This document shows, piece after piece, positions 32,061 through 43,439 of a stretch of DNA of 64,000 nt. The stretch's first letter is position 1, and every line of letters begins with the position of its first letter. The stretch is from positions 186,001-250,000 of the forward strand of contig SEMN01000322.1 in the NCBI GenBank assembly GCA_005408345.1, read 5' to 3'. The notes under the pieces were generated by a model that was not told where the DNA came from, searched no databases, and was given only the letters and a program-made list of their open reading frames with translations. Source of the DNA: Macquaria australasica (taxonomy: Eukaryota > Chordata > Actinopteri > Centrarchiformes > Percichthyidae). Made by a program: the position numbers and the translations under genes.

Positions 32061-33590
32061 GACCTCCTCCTTTCTGCATGCTTTGTATAACATCATACTA
32101 TTTCCTCCTTTGCTTGGACATGAGTCATATTTACTACAGCTGAAAGAGGTCTGTGTCACTTGTAAACAAATGCCGTTTTGTTTTTTGTCTTTTTTGGCAT
32201 TTGCTGAAACGACTGATGCTGTTGCTTTTCTTGGGAGGACGGTCTCAAATATCTTCTCCTTTGCTGAGACATCTTCCAGAGAGGGCTTCTTTCCAACTTT
32301 GTTCTAACATACTTCATAGTTGAACCCAAATCTCATTAAAGACTGACAAAGAAAAGTTAAAAATAGATCCTCTTCTAACCCATTAATTATTGTGCTTCAC
32401 TAAATAGATGACAAACTAATGAAGCTGTTATAGCACCTTTCACAAGCTGGAGCTTTCACACTTATTAAAATTATACCAAATTCAGAAAACATAAGTTTAA
32501 GTTTCCACTGCTAACACAATACCATAAATAAATGTTCTTTAATTACCTACACAAGAAAACGGAGGCATTTCAAAGGCACGTATTCAACTCTGTTTGTCAC
32601 CTAGTCCAGGAATAGAAAGCTACATCAAGAGATTTAATTGGCGAACAACCACACATGACTACCACCAGTCACCTTGGATCCCCATATACCCAAGCTAATT
32701 TTATCTCCAACTTCTTTAGCGAAGGCAGGTCTGATGAAATTGCATGAAACGATCACATCTTAAAAATTCAAATAACATGCTCTGTGCACGGAAAACGAGA
32801 GAGATATGTTCGCGCCAGCACAAAAGCATTACATGAGCAGAAATAGGCAGCAGAGTTTGAAGCCAAAATAGTGTAAAGTGAGAGTGTGGAGATCAGTGGG
32901 ATTGGATGAGTGTCTGCAGTTTCCTTTTAACTCTAATGACTCAAGTTCAGTCCCGTGTTCATGCAAAGATGTTTTTATTTTCAGCATTCATACCTCACAC
33001 TCGTACTGTGGCATACTGTTAATTGTGTGTGTGAGAGGGATACACTTCCAATGACATCTAGGTCTTTTTTTTACGTTTTAGGTTGAATGAACTTAATAAA
33101 TGAATAAACCTCACAACAACAATGTATCATCTGCAAAACTGGACAGAACTTAATGTAAATTTGACCAGAAAATAATTCATGTCCACTGTGATGGATTACA
33201 CAACTCAAGCAAGGTTCAAGAGTTTGTTAATTCATTTTTGTATTGTGTTGAAATGAATGGAAAGCAATGGATGCCTGGAACTGTGGACACAGAAGCGTGA
33301 TTTGCAAATTGGTTAGCTATGATTTGAAGTATGTGTGATTTGCACTAAATGGGCTTAAATATTTAAAATCACTGGTATGGAACTGAAGTCAACTTTAAAC
33401 TCATCCAATTTACAAATACTGTAAATATACAGCTGGGAGAGAAAGACCTTAATGGGATAAAAATGAATAGAGAAACACAACAAATGCAGATGCTTATACA
33501 CAGGTGTACTACAGCATGATACAATTAAACAATTAACGTGCCTATCATGCTCTGTAACATGCACAATAATGCCCTGCAGGCACATTTGAT
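32061..33590. other. ZNF804A: ZNF804A intron 1, nothing recognised
   Basis: AT-rich intronic DNA with short frames only. No exon, clear repeat or RNA gene was seen. Confidence 0.4.
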
Positions 33591-33925
33591 GTTTTTCCCA
33601 GGTTTCTCCCGTATTTCAAGGCCCTCGTTTTGTTGTTTCTCCCGGGAAATTCCCGTAATTTGTGTGGCCCTCAAACTTCATTATGAATAATCATCATACA
33701 CGGATCCATACATTTTATATGTTTGTCTGACATCACCCAAGTTGCCAGATCGTCTTTGAAACACGATCTACACACACTACATACAATTTCAACCCATCTG
33801 TCACAGCAAGGGGCGTGTGCGCCGCTAATTTAACGTTAGCTGTTGTCAAAATGTCAGAGCAGGACGGCGTTCCACCTAAAAAATTTAAATACTCTAATAA
33901 TCTATCCCCTCCTCCAGTATTTTGA
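33590..33925 (+). mobile_element. Possible DNA-transposon fragment with transposase start
   Basis: TCTCCCGGGAAATTCCCG forms a small palindrome-like block. Downstream, an ATG at about 33851 opens MSEQDGVPPKKFKY before stopping within about 25 codons. A short acidic start followed by a PPKKFK basic stretch is reminiscent of hAT-like transposases found in fish. Nothing else of a transposase is present, so this could be chance. Confidence 0.25.
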
Positions 33926-35660
33926 AACCTAAATGTTGGCAGGTATAAATATATTATGGTACTCTACCATAAGAAGAACTATAATAACCTCACTGTTGAG
34001 TATCAGAACGTCTGTTAGTATGATACATTAAATAAATATGGATAAAGTCACAAGGTATAAATGCAACACTGATTCTAGAGAAATATCAAACTTCATTCTT
34101 AACCTGGGAAACAATCTCACCACAAGGTCCATTTAGCAGCTGTTCTGGAGCTTTTGATCACATGAAGGAGCAGATAGAGAGTTTGCTCATTTGTTATGAA
34201 AGTGCAGCTTTTTTTCTGAGAACTTTCAGGACTTCATGTTGGCTTAAAAAAACTGAGCTTTAAAGTTAATTTTTAACCTTGGAAACAGCAAATGAGAGTA
34301 CAGTCTCGCCTCAAGGTCCTTTTAGTATCTGTTCTGGAGCTTTCAATCACACGTGACCTCATGGGGAGATTATTTACTTTAACCAGAGGAATATTTTCAA
34401 ATATTATACTGACATTAGAAATAGTATCAGATATGTTCTCTAAACCAATATTACAGGAATATTACACAATGTCTGAACTGGTAAAGTGAGTAAACTAGTC
34501 AGCCATTTATATTTAGCAATACAGTTTCTTTCCTAATGATCGTTCCTTGTCATTTTTTTTTTTTTTTTGTCATTTGTGTGAACTGACCCTTTAAGAAAAA
34601 ACAGTTTAAACTTCCTACATCCTACATGTGAGGAACCCCTGAGGATATAATGTCCAGTTCAAACCATGTTCAACATAATCTTTTTGGTTTTGTGACTGCA
34701 TTTCAGACTTAATTCTCATTTCGTGAATTTTTCGACACTTTGTTGTTCGACAGGTGAGTGTTTCGCTGCTGCAGAGAGCGAGCAGATCTCACACTGCATG
34801 CTGATATCACCCTCTTCTCTCCTCTTTAAAGGGAAAAGCAATCATTCTAACACCCTTAATCAAATGTGTTTTTTTTCTGTACCTTAATTGCTTGAATGTG
34901 CCAAAGATATTTGGGCACGCTGCCTGTGTCTCTCTGTGTTACTATTCATGCTGTCAACACGGCTCGTCTCAAATCCACACTGGGTGGTCCAAAGTCTTCA
35001 TTTATTAGAACATTTCAGATCATTCAAGAGGTGTACGAGCATCGCAGTCCTCTGCTCTTCATTGTGTGTTTATATGTGTTTTCTTTTTGTTGTAAATCAG
35101 GTAGCTCGCAGTGACTCCGCGGTGACATTAATTCATGATGGCTCGCCAGCTGTCAGGGAATTTTTCACACCTTTCCCAATATCAGCGAGGCCAGAGTTGT
35201 GTTGCTATAGAAACATTGATTCCAGTAAGTTAAATAACGCTGATTTTCTACACCCTACTTGGCACAAAAACTTGACATCAAATTCCTTCTGAGCATTTAA
35301 TTTTCTGTCTGCTGTGATATTTTTTGAGCAATATATTTGTTTCGGAGGCCTCCTGTGCCGGATGTGTGAGGTCGCTCTCGAGGAAGCGTTTTGTTTCAGA
35401 GTACCTTGGAGTACCCTCTAACTCCAGCAATAAAAGAAGGAACTAGTTAACGGTGGTCTGGTTTATTTTCTTTATCAGAGGTCTGTATTTAGTGTTGAGT
35501 GTTTTCAATTAAAACCACAGGTGCTGCTGACTGTCTTGTAAAAGCAATAATATCCTTGAGCCGCCGGGTTATGGTGCAATATTCTCACTTGGCGCCATCA
35601 GCTATTTGACATCAGGCCTAACAACACCCATGACAATACAGCACCACGCCCTCTCAGCCA
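33926..35660. other. ZNF804A: ZNF804A intron 1, no gene; possible conserved segment
   Basis: No exon found. The part 35100-35460 is more complex and less repetitive than its surroundings, with GACATTAATTCATGATGG and GGCTCGCCAGCTGTCAGG, and might be a conserved regulatory element. Only comparison with other fish could tell. Confidence 0.35.
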
Positions 35661-35674
35661 CTAATGCTTTAAAC

Positions 35675-35675
<1 letters not shown>

Positions 35676-35722
<47 letters not shown>

Positions 35723-35748
35723 CACAGAGTGAGTGTGTGTGTGTGTGT
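35676..35748. repeat. (TG)n(GA)n(GT)n compound microsatellite
   Basis: About 11 TG units, 12 GA units, then about 9 GT units. Confidence 0.9.
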
Positions 35749-35865
35749 TTTGAGCTTTGAGCTAAGTCGCCAACAACATGGCTCCTCACTCCATAAATTA
35801 GCGCCGACGAGGACACTCTGTGCATCCGTGTGCGTTTGTGCATGTGTGTGACTAAGTGACTGTGC

Positions 35866-35970
35866 ATGTCTATGTGTATCACTGCCTGTGTGTGTGCCTG
35901 TGTGTGTATATCACTGCCTCTGTATGTGCGTGTGTGTATATCACTGCCTGTGTGTGTGTGTGTTTAACAG
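35866..35970. repeat. GT-rich minisatellite with ATCACTGCCTGTG unit
   Basis: Three units of about 33 bases share GTGTATATCACTGCCTGTGTG, embedded in a GT-rich area that continues irregularly to about 36250. All frames here, on both strands, are composed of His/Thr or Cys/Val repeats and are not genes. Confidence 0.75.
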
Positions 35971-36512
35971 TTCCGTCTGCGTTTGAGCGGTTACACATGT
36001 GTGCGTGTGCAAGCATGTTTCTGTGTGTGTGTGTTTGGTAGTTGTGACTTAGATGGCGCGTGTGTGTGTGCATGTATTCAGTAGTTGTGAGTACATGGTG
36101 TGCTTCATTGATGTGTGAAACATCAGCTATGACTGTGGAGCCATCTGCTCCAAAGGGAGAGATAGAGTGCAACTGTGTCTTCTTCTCCACACATGAGTGT
36201 GTTTGCGTGACACAGCAGTGTGTGTGAGTGTGTGTGTGTGCATGTATTTGTGCATGTGTGAGTTTCTGACACAGTCGGACTACTTGGCTGAACCAACAAG
36301 TTTTTGTGGGCATGTGGGACATCATGAAGTTTCAAACCTGAGTCCCACTAAACTTAAATATCTCCTGAAGACTTTCAAACTCTGTTTCTGTCAAATTTAC
36401 ACGTTGGCTTCTTTTTTCATGCTTCACACACGCAGAATCATTTAGTTTCTATGATCTTATTTCAGATACAGATTCATTCAAAAGAGATATTTCAGATATT
36501 GAATGAATTAGT

Positions 36513-36574
36513 CAACAAGTCCTCCAAATTAAACGGCAAAATACGTCATTTGTCAATGCCCTCAAGAGCGAAAA
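36513..36574 (+). repeat. 62-bp repeat, copy A (with 39058-39119)
   Basis: Begins CAACAAGTCCTCCAAATTAA and matches 39058-39119 at 52 of 62 positions without gaps. It stands immediately before a GGTTTAGG-type repeat; the other copy stands before a different element. Confidence 0.75.
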
Positions 36575-36840
36575 CATACAAGCATTTTTGATCTGACGCC
36601 AAACATAAATCAGTTTTATGATGTGACAGCTCTGTGGTGGAGGTTTGGATCGGTTTAGGCACAAAAACAAGTTGGTTAGGTTTAGAGGAAACATCGTGGT
36701 TTGGGTTAAAATGTTAAGATTAGGAGACCTTTGTTGTCATGGTGACAATAATAAACACGTGGTTAAGATTAGGGAACGATTGTGGTCATGCTTTAAAAGA
36801 AAAACAATGTTGAAAAGCCACTGAGGGGCGTCTACTCTGT
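36575..36840 (+). repeat. GGTTTAGG-type interspersed repeat, copy 3
   Basis: Carries GATCTGACGCC, GGTTTGGATCGGTTTAGGC, GTTGGTTAGGTTTAG, GGAGACCTTTGTTGTCATGG and GGTTAAGATTAGGGAACGATTG in the same order as copies near 30620 and 39740. Confidence 0.65.
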
Positions 36841-37131
36841 AAGGTTTAGTGATGACATGCAGTCAGATTTATTATACAGCTCAACCAAATAGGTTCCTTC
36901 CCACTAAAAATAAACCACAGAAAGTACAAAACCACAAGTACAGGCACATAAACTCAAGCATAAAAAACTGTGCTTCTCTAACAAAGCAGCAACACCCCTT
37001 AACCTCAACACATCCTGTACATCTGTTTCTGGATTATCCACTTGTGGTGGTGTAAAGGAATAAACATAAAAAAACATACATAAAAGTGAAAATGGCTTCT
37101 GTAGGTTTAATGTTTAATGTAAGCTACAGGT

Positions 37132-37157
37132 CTAAAAAAAAAAAAAAAAAAAAAAAA
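37132..37157. repeat. Poly-A tract
   Basis: About 25 A in a row. There is no recognisable retroposon body upstream. Confidence 0.85.
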
Positions 37158-37503
37158 GTTTTAGCGAAGGCAAGCCAAGTGATAAGACACTTTCAGCTTG
37201 CAAATCACCTAAACCAGACTTAATGAGCTGCTTCATGGTGGTTCAACTTTGGAAAAACATGTTTTGCAAAACCCACAAGCTTCTGCTCCATGAAATCTTC
37301 ATGGCTTTAATTTCATCTCCATAAAATCCTCATGCTACGCCTGAAACCAGAGACTCTCTGCGTACGTCCAACTCCCATCAGGCTTTGACAACAAGCCAAC
37401 TGCTAAGACTCGTGGCATGTTGTTGTTGTTAAATGCTCATAGAATAATCACAGTTTTATCTTTGTTAAAACAATGCACAGTCGTTTAACATTTTACAATC
37501 CAG

Positions 37504-37850
37504 CAGTGGCGATCCTAGACTCTGGGGGGCCCCAGGCAAAGAAGCCCACTGATTAAATGTCATAACTTACAGACTCTGTGTCAGTAAGGTAGGGAGGCGA
37601 ACCCTGCTTTCTCCTGATCCTCCCACTGCTCCTAGAAAGGGCCCAACTTAGGGTTTTTTTGAGGCAGTAGCGGAACACTAGTGCCTTTATGGGAGGTTTA
37701 TAGCTGTCATTGCACAATGTGCCAATATGAGTGGCCATCAGGGGCCCCTTTTTCCAAATTTGTTTTGGGGCCCCAAACATTTGCCTTGCTCGCCTCTCCT
37801 GATGGTGTGCCTCTGCTATCCAGTACAGTAGATATCCAGTTAGCCATCCA
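37504..37850. mobile_element. Possible non-autonomous hAT element with GGGGCCCC blocks
   Basis: The start CAGTGGCGATCCTAGAC is typical of a group of fish hAT ends, and GGGGGGCCCCAGGCAAAG near 37525 is echoed in inverse sense by TTTGGGGCCCCAAACATTTGCCT near 37765. The right end was not found. Frames here on both strands are incidental. Confidence 0.4.
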
Positions 37851-37881
37851 CCCATTTAAGAGTACAGACACAAATTCCGGG

Positions 37882-37884
<3 letters not shown>

Positions 37885-37915
<31 letters not shown>
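37885..37915. repeat. (AT)n microsatellite
   Basis: About 15 AT units in ZNF804A intron 1. Confidence 0.9.
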
Positions 37916-37918
<3 letters not shown>

Positions 37919-38759
37919 CTATATTTATATTCGGAAAAAAACTTTTATTTTTTTGGTGTTGGTCAGTCATGATGTCAGCCACAATATATGTTACCTATCT
38001 GCTGTCAGGAAAACGTTTTAGTGCTTTCACACAGAAACAACTCTCACCAAGCAAGTAAGTCTCAAAGGGTTAATATCACACATGTGAGGGAGGCTTCACA
38101 GACAGATTAATGAATGGAAGACTAAGTTTGTGAACACAACGTTGGAGCTTTTATACGCAAACAGGCTTTGTTCAGAGTCTCTCATGAGTCGTGAACTAGA
38201 AAACGTTCTCTTGTACTCATGCAATCCCCCCGGGTCACGTTCGCCGTCGCGTCACGCTCCGCTTGGAGCAGCTCCGGCTTTTACATCGTGACGACCTCAC
38301 CTCACAGGTTCACGCGCTCTCACTGCTTTTCTGGCTTCGTGCTCGCAAACACTCGCAGGAATTGAAAAAAAAAGAACACACACACAAAGTCCTTAAATTG
38401 ACTGCCGTGTGGCCCTTTAAAAAGTACAACACCCTGAGAGATTTAATTTCTCATCCAAAGATGTTCTTAATGAGTTGTGGAGTGCTGAATGCTTAAGTAT
38501 ATATTTATGTAGCACGGTCGCTACTCGATTACCATGGAAACTGAGGTAGCATGTTGGAGGTGAGTGGGCGTCAACGCGACTTAGATGAACCCTGCGAATG
38601 TGGTGGGAGGGACGGAGAGAGAGAGAGAGATAAAGAGTCAGAGGGAGAGAAAGTGACAGGAAACTGAAGCAGATGGAGAAAAGTAATAAAGAAACGCTAA
38701 AATGCTCAGAGATATACTTTTGTTGCTATGAGAAGTTTGCAGGTCTTGCATGTAACTGC

Positions 38760-39050
38760 TGTTTTTTTCCTTCCTTTCTCTTTTCATCTGCTCTTCATCT
38801 TTCCCCTCCTGTTGCTTTGCTGCTTTACTCTTCTTTTCCTCTTTCTCTTATGTACCTCCTGTCCTTTCCTTATCTTCCTTATCTTTCCTCCCTGTATCTG
38901 TTACTCCTCTCTTCATCTTCTCCTCTCCTCTCAACATTTGCAATCTTGCTTTTCACTCCTTTTTCCTTGTTTGTTGCCCTCAATCATTTTGTTTTCCTCT
39001 TCTCTTTCTCTTCTTTCCTCTCCTCTCCTCCCCTCGTTTCAACAAGACTT
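38760..39050 (+). repeat. Pyrimidine-rich tandem array, part 1
   Basis: The plus strand is almost all C and T, with one recognisable array core, AACATTTGCAATCTTGCTTTTC near 38932. It ends in CAACAAGAC near 39039. See parts 2 and 3 for the repeat unit. Long Leu/Ser/Phe-rich frames here are artefacts. Confidence 0.65.
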
Positions 39051-39057
39051 TTCTACT

Positions 39058-39119
39058 CAACAAGTCCTCCAAATGAAACGTCGAAATAAGTTGTTTGTCC
39101 ATGTCCTCTAGAGCGAGAC
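39058..39119 (+). repeat. 62-bp repeat, copy B (with 36513-36574)
   Basis: Begins CAACAAGTCCTCCAAATGAA. It directly follows the CAACAAGAC core of the pyrimidine array and precedes the element at 39120-39705. Confidence 0.75.
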
Positions 39120-39705
39120 AAAAGTGGCCCAAATCTGATTTTTTTCCTCATGTGACAAAGATCTGTTTTTTTCATAACAGCGTGAACAGTACAGATCACA
39201 TGGAGTCTGATCTTTTCAATTCTGTTTTGGGACACTTTTTATATCTAGTCCTAAATCAGATACAGGTCTGATTTTTTTGCATTGCGACCTCAGTCTGAGC
39301 AGTCATATCGGAATTCATGCGACTTTTACATCACTCAGGATCGACATTCATCACAGTCCTGTGCCGGCGGGAGTCACTCTGTGAATACAAACATTAATTA
39401 AATTAAAAACTTAAATCTGGCTCTCTTTTCTCCTCGTCCTCGTTATCATCTGCTCACAAATTTGCTGGCTTTCGCTGCACATCAACTTCTAAATGAAACC
39501 GTGAACACTGACTTCAGTGGCCTCCACGTTTACTTCCGTACGACAGCATGCCACGTCAGTCCAGGACCGTGACCAGTTCACACTGGAATCTGATATTGGC
39601 CACATTTAGTGGTAAACAATGTAAACAAGCCAAACAAAGAAATCGGATCTGAGCAATAAATCCGAATTGAGCACTAAGGCTTGCAGTGTGAATGTAGCCA
39701 TAGAA
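39120..39705 (+). mobile_element. Non-autonomous DNA element (AATCTGATTTTTT ... GCAGTGTGAA)
   Basis: Contains CCCAAATCTGATTTTTTTCC, CATAACAGCGTGAACAG, then near the end AATCGGATCTGAGCAATAAA and GGCTTGCAGTGTGAATGTAGCC. These phrases recur in a teleost element family I recognise. It has no coding capacity and the termini are only approximate. Confidence 0.5.
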
Positions 39706-39727
39706 GCGTTTTCTGATTGACATTAAT

Positions 39728-39965
39728 TGTCAGTGCCTTCCAAAACTAACCCTGTTATGCTTGTTATCATCATGTGGTTCAGGTCTGGTTAGGTTTAGGC
39801 AAAAAAACAACTGGGTTCGGTTCAGGGAAAGATCCTGGTTTGGGTAAATATAACTGGTTGTTGAGGTTAGAGGACCTTTATCTTCATGGTTACTATAACA
39901 AACATGAGGTTAAGGTTTGGGAACGATAGCGTATTAAAAAAACTAAACAATGTTGACTGTTGGTT
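39728..39965 (+). repeat. GGTTTAGG-type interspersed repeat, copy 4
   Basis: GTCAGTGCCTTCCAAAAC, CTGGTTAGGTTTAGGCAAAA, GATCCTGGTTTGGG, GGTTAAGGTTTGGGAACGAT and AACAATGTTGACTGTTGG follow the order of copies 2 and 3. Confidence 0.65.
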
Positions 39966-40049
39966 GGAAATGGGGAACAAACAGCAGCCTAGTACAAGTA
40001 CCTCAAAACAGTACTTCAGTACAATGCCTTTTTTCCCCAATTGTACTTA

Positions 40050-40215
40050 ATTTTTTTCTCCTCTCTTTTTTCCTCCTCTTGTCTCAAAGACAGTTTGCAA
40101 CTCCTCTCATCTTTTCCTCCTTCCCTCACTCCTCTGCTCTCCTCTTATCTGTTGCTCCTTTCATTTTCTTCTCCTCCCTCTAAACAAGACATTGGCAGCC
40201 TTGTTTTCTTCTCAT
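40050..40215 (+). repeat. Pyrimidine-rich tandem array, part 2a
   Basis: C/T-rich sequence leading to the array core AACAAGACATTGGCAGCC near 40184, then broken by the assembly gap. Confidence 0.7.
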
Positions 40216-40330
40216 NNNNNNNNNNNNNNNNNNNNNNNNNNNNNNNNNNNNNNNNNNNNNNNNNNNNNNNNNNNNNNNNNNNNNNNNNNNNNNNNNNNNN
40301 NNNNNNNNNNNNNNNNNNNNNNNNNNNNNN
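40216..40330. other. Assembly gap, 115 N
   Basis: All bases are N. The gap falls inside the pyrimidine-rich tandem array, as expected if near-identical units defeated assembly. The true length may differ from 115. Confidence 0.99.
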
Positions 40331-40760
40331 CTCTCCACTTCTCCTTTCAACAATATCTTTGCCATCATGCCTCTGCTCCCCGTTTTCTCCTCCTTCCTTC
40401 ACTTTTCTTCATCTGGTTTTGTGCTTTGCTCTGCTCCCCTCTCCTCCTGTTTCTTCTTCTTCCTCTCCCTTTTAACAAGATATTGGCAGCCTTACTTTTC
40501 ATGCGTCCTGTACCTCCCTCCAGCACTTCTCTGTTCTCCTCCCCTTCTTCCTTATTTGTTTGTTTTCCTTCTTTGCCTGTCCTCTTCCCATTTCATTTCC
40601 TCTCTCCTCTCCTCTCGTTTGCTTGTCTCCTCTCCTTGTTTTCCTTTTTGTCATCCTGTCATCGTTTTCTCCTCCTCTTCCTTTCTTCTTTCTCCCATTA
40701 TCACCCCTCTTTGTTTCCTTTGACCCCTCTTCTCTCTTCTCCTTCAAGTGTGAATGGGAG
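40331..40760 (+). repeat. Pyrimidine-rich tandem array, part 2b
   Basis: Cores at about 40348 (CAACAATATCTTTGCCATC) and 40474 (AACAAGATATTGGCAGCC) each precede CTTCC(T/A)TCACTT- or CTCCAGCACTTC-type sequence and C/T runs. Spacing between cores is about 126-164 bases. A 227-codon frame spanning the gap and this part is not a gene. Confidence 0.7.
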
Positions 40761-41095
40761 CATGGAAATCTGCACCGCCAGTTTCCCACCTCACAACTTT
40801 GTAACATTTCAGGGAAAATGCCGGTACGGCTGTGGTGTGAATGAAAGCAGTAACACTGCAGGGACAAGTGTCTAAAGGGTTACGACTGTCTGACAAAAGA
40901 TGCTTTCACGTTGAGCGAGCGAACCAATCACAAGACTCCGCTGATGGCGTATTTGAATCCGCGACTTGTTCTTGATTGCCTTGCCAATGTTTTCGCGGAT
41001 GATTTGATAACTTGATATTTAATACAGGTCTTTGCCCGCCATGTTCCTGAAAATAATAAGAGACGTCTTCCCCCGCATGCACGTACATCCAGCCT
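40761..41095. other. Non-repeat spacer inside the pyrimidine array
   Basis: Mixed-composition sequence with several CGs (for example ATGCCGGTACGGCTGTGG, GAGCGAGCGAACC) interrupts the array. No exon is recognised. It may be an inserted element or an original flank. Confidence 0.4.
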
Positions 41096-41102
41096 TGCCC
41101 CA

Positions 41103-41205
41103 TCTTCTTCTTCTTCTTCTTCTTCTTATTTTGTTGAGTTTCATGGCGGTTGGCAACCATAAGTGTTGCATTACTGCTATCTGCTGGACTGTCCCTTGCC
41201 CTATG
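41103..41205 (+). mobile_element. (TTC)n plus GGCGGTTGGCAA-type repeat
   Basis: About eight TTC units (41106-41128) run into TTTCATGGCGGTTGGCAACC and GCATTACTGCTATCTGCTGG, a pairing common in fish genomes and probably the end of a DNA transposon with its own simple tail. The body of the element is not evident. Confidence 0.45.
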
Positions 41206-41309
41206 TATTCTGGCATCACCATGAAATGTTCTTGAATGTATGTGTGAATAGTGAAAATCGGCCTGAAAGGTTATCCCAGTAATTTACTGGGAACTATGTG
41301 TGAAAGAGG

Positions 41310-42025
41310 CTCTTGCAACCATGCTTGCCACTTGTCTTTTTGGCCTTTTATTTCTCCTTGTTCTGTACTTCCTTTCCTCCTTTCTTTCCCTTTTTGTATT
41401 TCGTCTTTTCCTCCCGTCCTCTCCTCCTTTCAGCAACACACTGGCAACCTTGCTTTTGACTCATCTTTTACTCCTTCCATCACTTCTCTGCCCTCCTCCC
41501 CTCACTATTTGCTGCTCCTCTTATCAGCTTTTTCTCTCCTCTTTTGACTGTTTTCTCTCCTCCTCCTTCTCTCTTGTTTTAGAAAAACATTTGCAACCTT
41601 GCTTTCTTCATTTCAATTCTCTCTTGTCCTGTCTTCTTTTCATACTTATCCTTTGCTCTTCTCTCCCTTTTCTTTTTTTCTGTTGACTTGTCTCCATCTT
41701 TTATTCCCCTTCTCCTCTTCACTGGCAACCTTGCTTTTCCTCCCCCATCACCTCTCTGCTCTCCTCCCCTTTCTTCTCCTCTGCTCCTCTCATCATCATC
41801 AGTCCTTTCTCTCCTGTTTATTCTCTTCTCCTCTCTTTGTTTCAACAAGACCTTTGTAACCATGCTTTCTATTTGTCTTGTCCTCCTTCCATCACTTCCC
41901 TGCTTTCCTCTCCTTCTCCATTTTCCCTTATTTGTTGCACCTGTCATCTTCTTTTCCTCTTTCTTTCTGTTTCCCTCTGCTTTCCTCACCTTGTTTCCTC
42001 TCCTCTCCACTCTTCATTCTCAGTT
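41310..42025 (+). repeat. Pyrimidine-rich tandem array, part 3
   Basis: Cores GCAACACACTGGCAACCTTG (41434), AAAAACATTTGCAACCTTGC (41582), CACTGGCAACCTTGCTTTTC (41720) and CAACAAGACCTTTGTAACC (41842) recur every 115-150 bases. Most are followed by CCTTCCATCACTTC(T/C)CTGC and C/T runs. Units are clearly related but diverged. Several 100-plus-codon frames on both strands are by-products. Confidence 0.75.
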
Positions 42026-42195
42026 TAGCGGGCAGTAAAAACAACGATAAAATAATAATAAAAACAACAACTGTCCCGTGATTATAAACCCATCTCCATC
42101 TGGATCTCTCACACCCTCACACTGAGACACACACACACTGAGCCGAATAGGAAGTCAAACAGAAGGCCAATAAGACACGCTTGACTGGAGGCAAC

Positions 42196-42200
<5 letters not shown>

Positions 42201-42236
<36 letters not shown>
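42201..42236. repeat. (TG)n microsatellite, 18 units
   Basis: Perfect TG tract followed by GA-rich sequence to about 42275. Confidence 0.92.
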
Positions 42237-42238
<2 letters not shown>

Positions 42239-42664
42239 GGAGAGAGATAGATAGAGAGAGAGATAAAGCGAGACTGTGTGCATGAACAGGGAGAGTATTC
42301 ACTGCTGCCATTGTGTGAACCTCATGTCCTCACAGGCACAGGAAAATTAGTTAAATCCTTAAACATTTTTTGTCGATACTCGAGGGAACATCTCAGACTA
42401 AAGACACCTGGAGGTCAGGGAGCTGCGTCGCCTCCTGTCATAGTAAAATAAAATAAGTAGAAACTGGCAATCAAGCTGAAACGACTGCAGTACTTTCTGA
42501 TTAGGCCCTAGAAACTGTAACTGAATGAATGAATGAATAAAACGATGTTTAACCGATAGACTTTTCATAAGCTTGTTGAAAACATTCTGTTGACTCATTG
42601 AAGTTCCTTTTAGTGTTTGAGTCATAAGATGTGTCTGGCTGTCACTTCCTTAAACATCCTGGGA

Positions 42665-43065
42665 CACTCGTGTGTGTGTGTGTGGGCATGTATTACTCAT
42701 GTTGTGGGGATATACATCTGTTTACACAATCACATTATGGGGACTCTCCTTCCTTTTGAGGAAAAATTGTCCCCATAATGTAAATGATTAAATTTTAGGG
42801 TGAAGACTTGGTTTAAGGTTAGCTTTAGGTTAAGGTTAGGTTAAGCCTCCCAGGAAATGAATTTAAGTCAGTGATGGAGTGAGTGTGTGCTTGATGAAGT
42901 TTAAGGAGCAGTGGTGCAAAAAATGATGGGCAAAAGGGGACACATCTGGTCATAACAGCCCGATGGACACATACACACACACACATTCGTACATGTATAC
43001 TTGTAAGGACTCCAACTGACACGCTGCAGTGGTAAAACCCTCTAACTTTAACCCTAACACCAAGT
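42665..43065. mobile_element. GTGTG-linked 'TTGTGGGGA' repeat with mirrored halves
   Basis: Starts in GT repeats, then TGTTGTGGGGATATAC, CATTATGGGGAC, TTGTCCCCATAATGTAAATG and GGTTAGCTTTAGGTTAAGG. The far half runs in the opposite sense (ACACACACATTCGTACATG, then TAACTTTAACCCTAACACC). It looks like a fish repeat family bounded by GT tracts on one side and CA tracts on the other. Confidence 0.5.
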
Positions 43066-43439
43066 CTAAACCGTCAAACAGAGGACAAGATGAAATGTCC
43101 TCACTCTGAATGTCTAAAAACACATTTCACATCGTCATGAAATATGGCACTTCACATGTGAAAACGTGAATTCAGTATTTGCTTTTGGGAAACGTCATGA
43201 TAAGCTGATTAGTTTATTACAATTTTTGTAAGTAACCATTGAGAATAAAAAGAAGAGATGTATTATACCAAAATTAGCTACTAGCTAATTTCCATCTGCA
43301 GTCCCTGGACACAAACTACTACCAATACAACAATAGAAGAATAGAGATGAGCCACATCATTTTGTCATTTTCTATTCAAACACAATGCCAGATTAATGCA
43401 GTGATCATCACACTCATTTGCAAAGTAGAATACACATTT

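Noticed and set aside
35866..35970. CRISPR-like spaced repeats
   Set aside because: The genome is vertebrate, and the units are a GT minisatellite with no unique spacers.
35661..36325. His/Thr-rich minus frames and Cys/Val-rich plus frames
   Set aside because: These are translations of GT/CA microsatellites and a GT minisatellite.
40192..40875. 227-codon plus-strand frame
   Set aside because: It runs through the N gap and pyrimidine-rich repeat units; the residues are Ser/Leu/Phe/Pro repeats.
41579..42010. 143-codon minus-strand Lys/Arg/Glu-rich frame
   Set aside because: It is the complement of the pyrimidine-rich array; neighbouring frames on both strands are also open.
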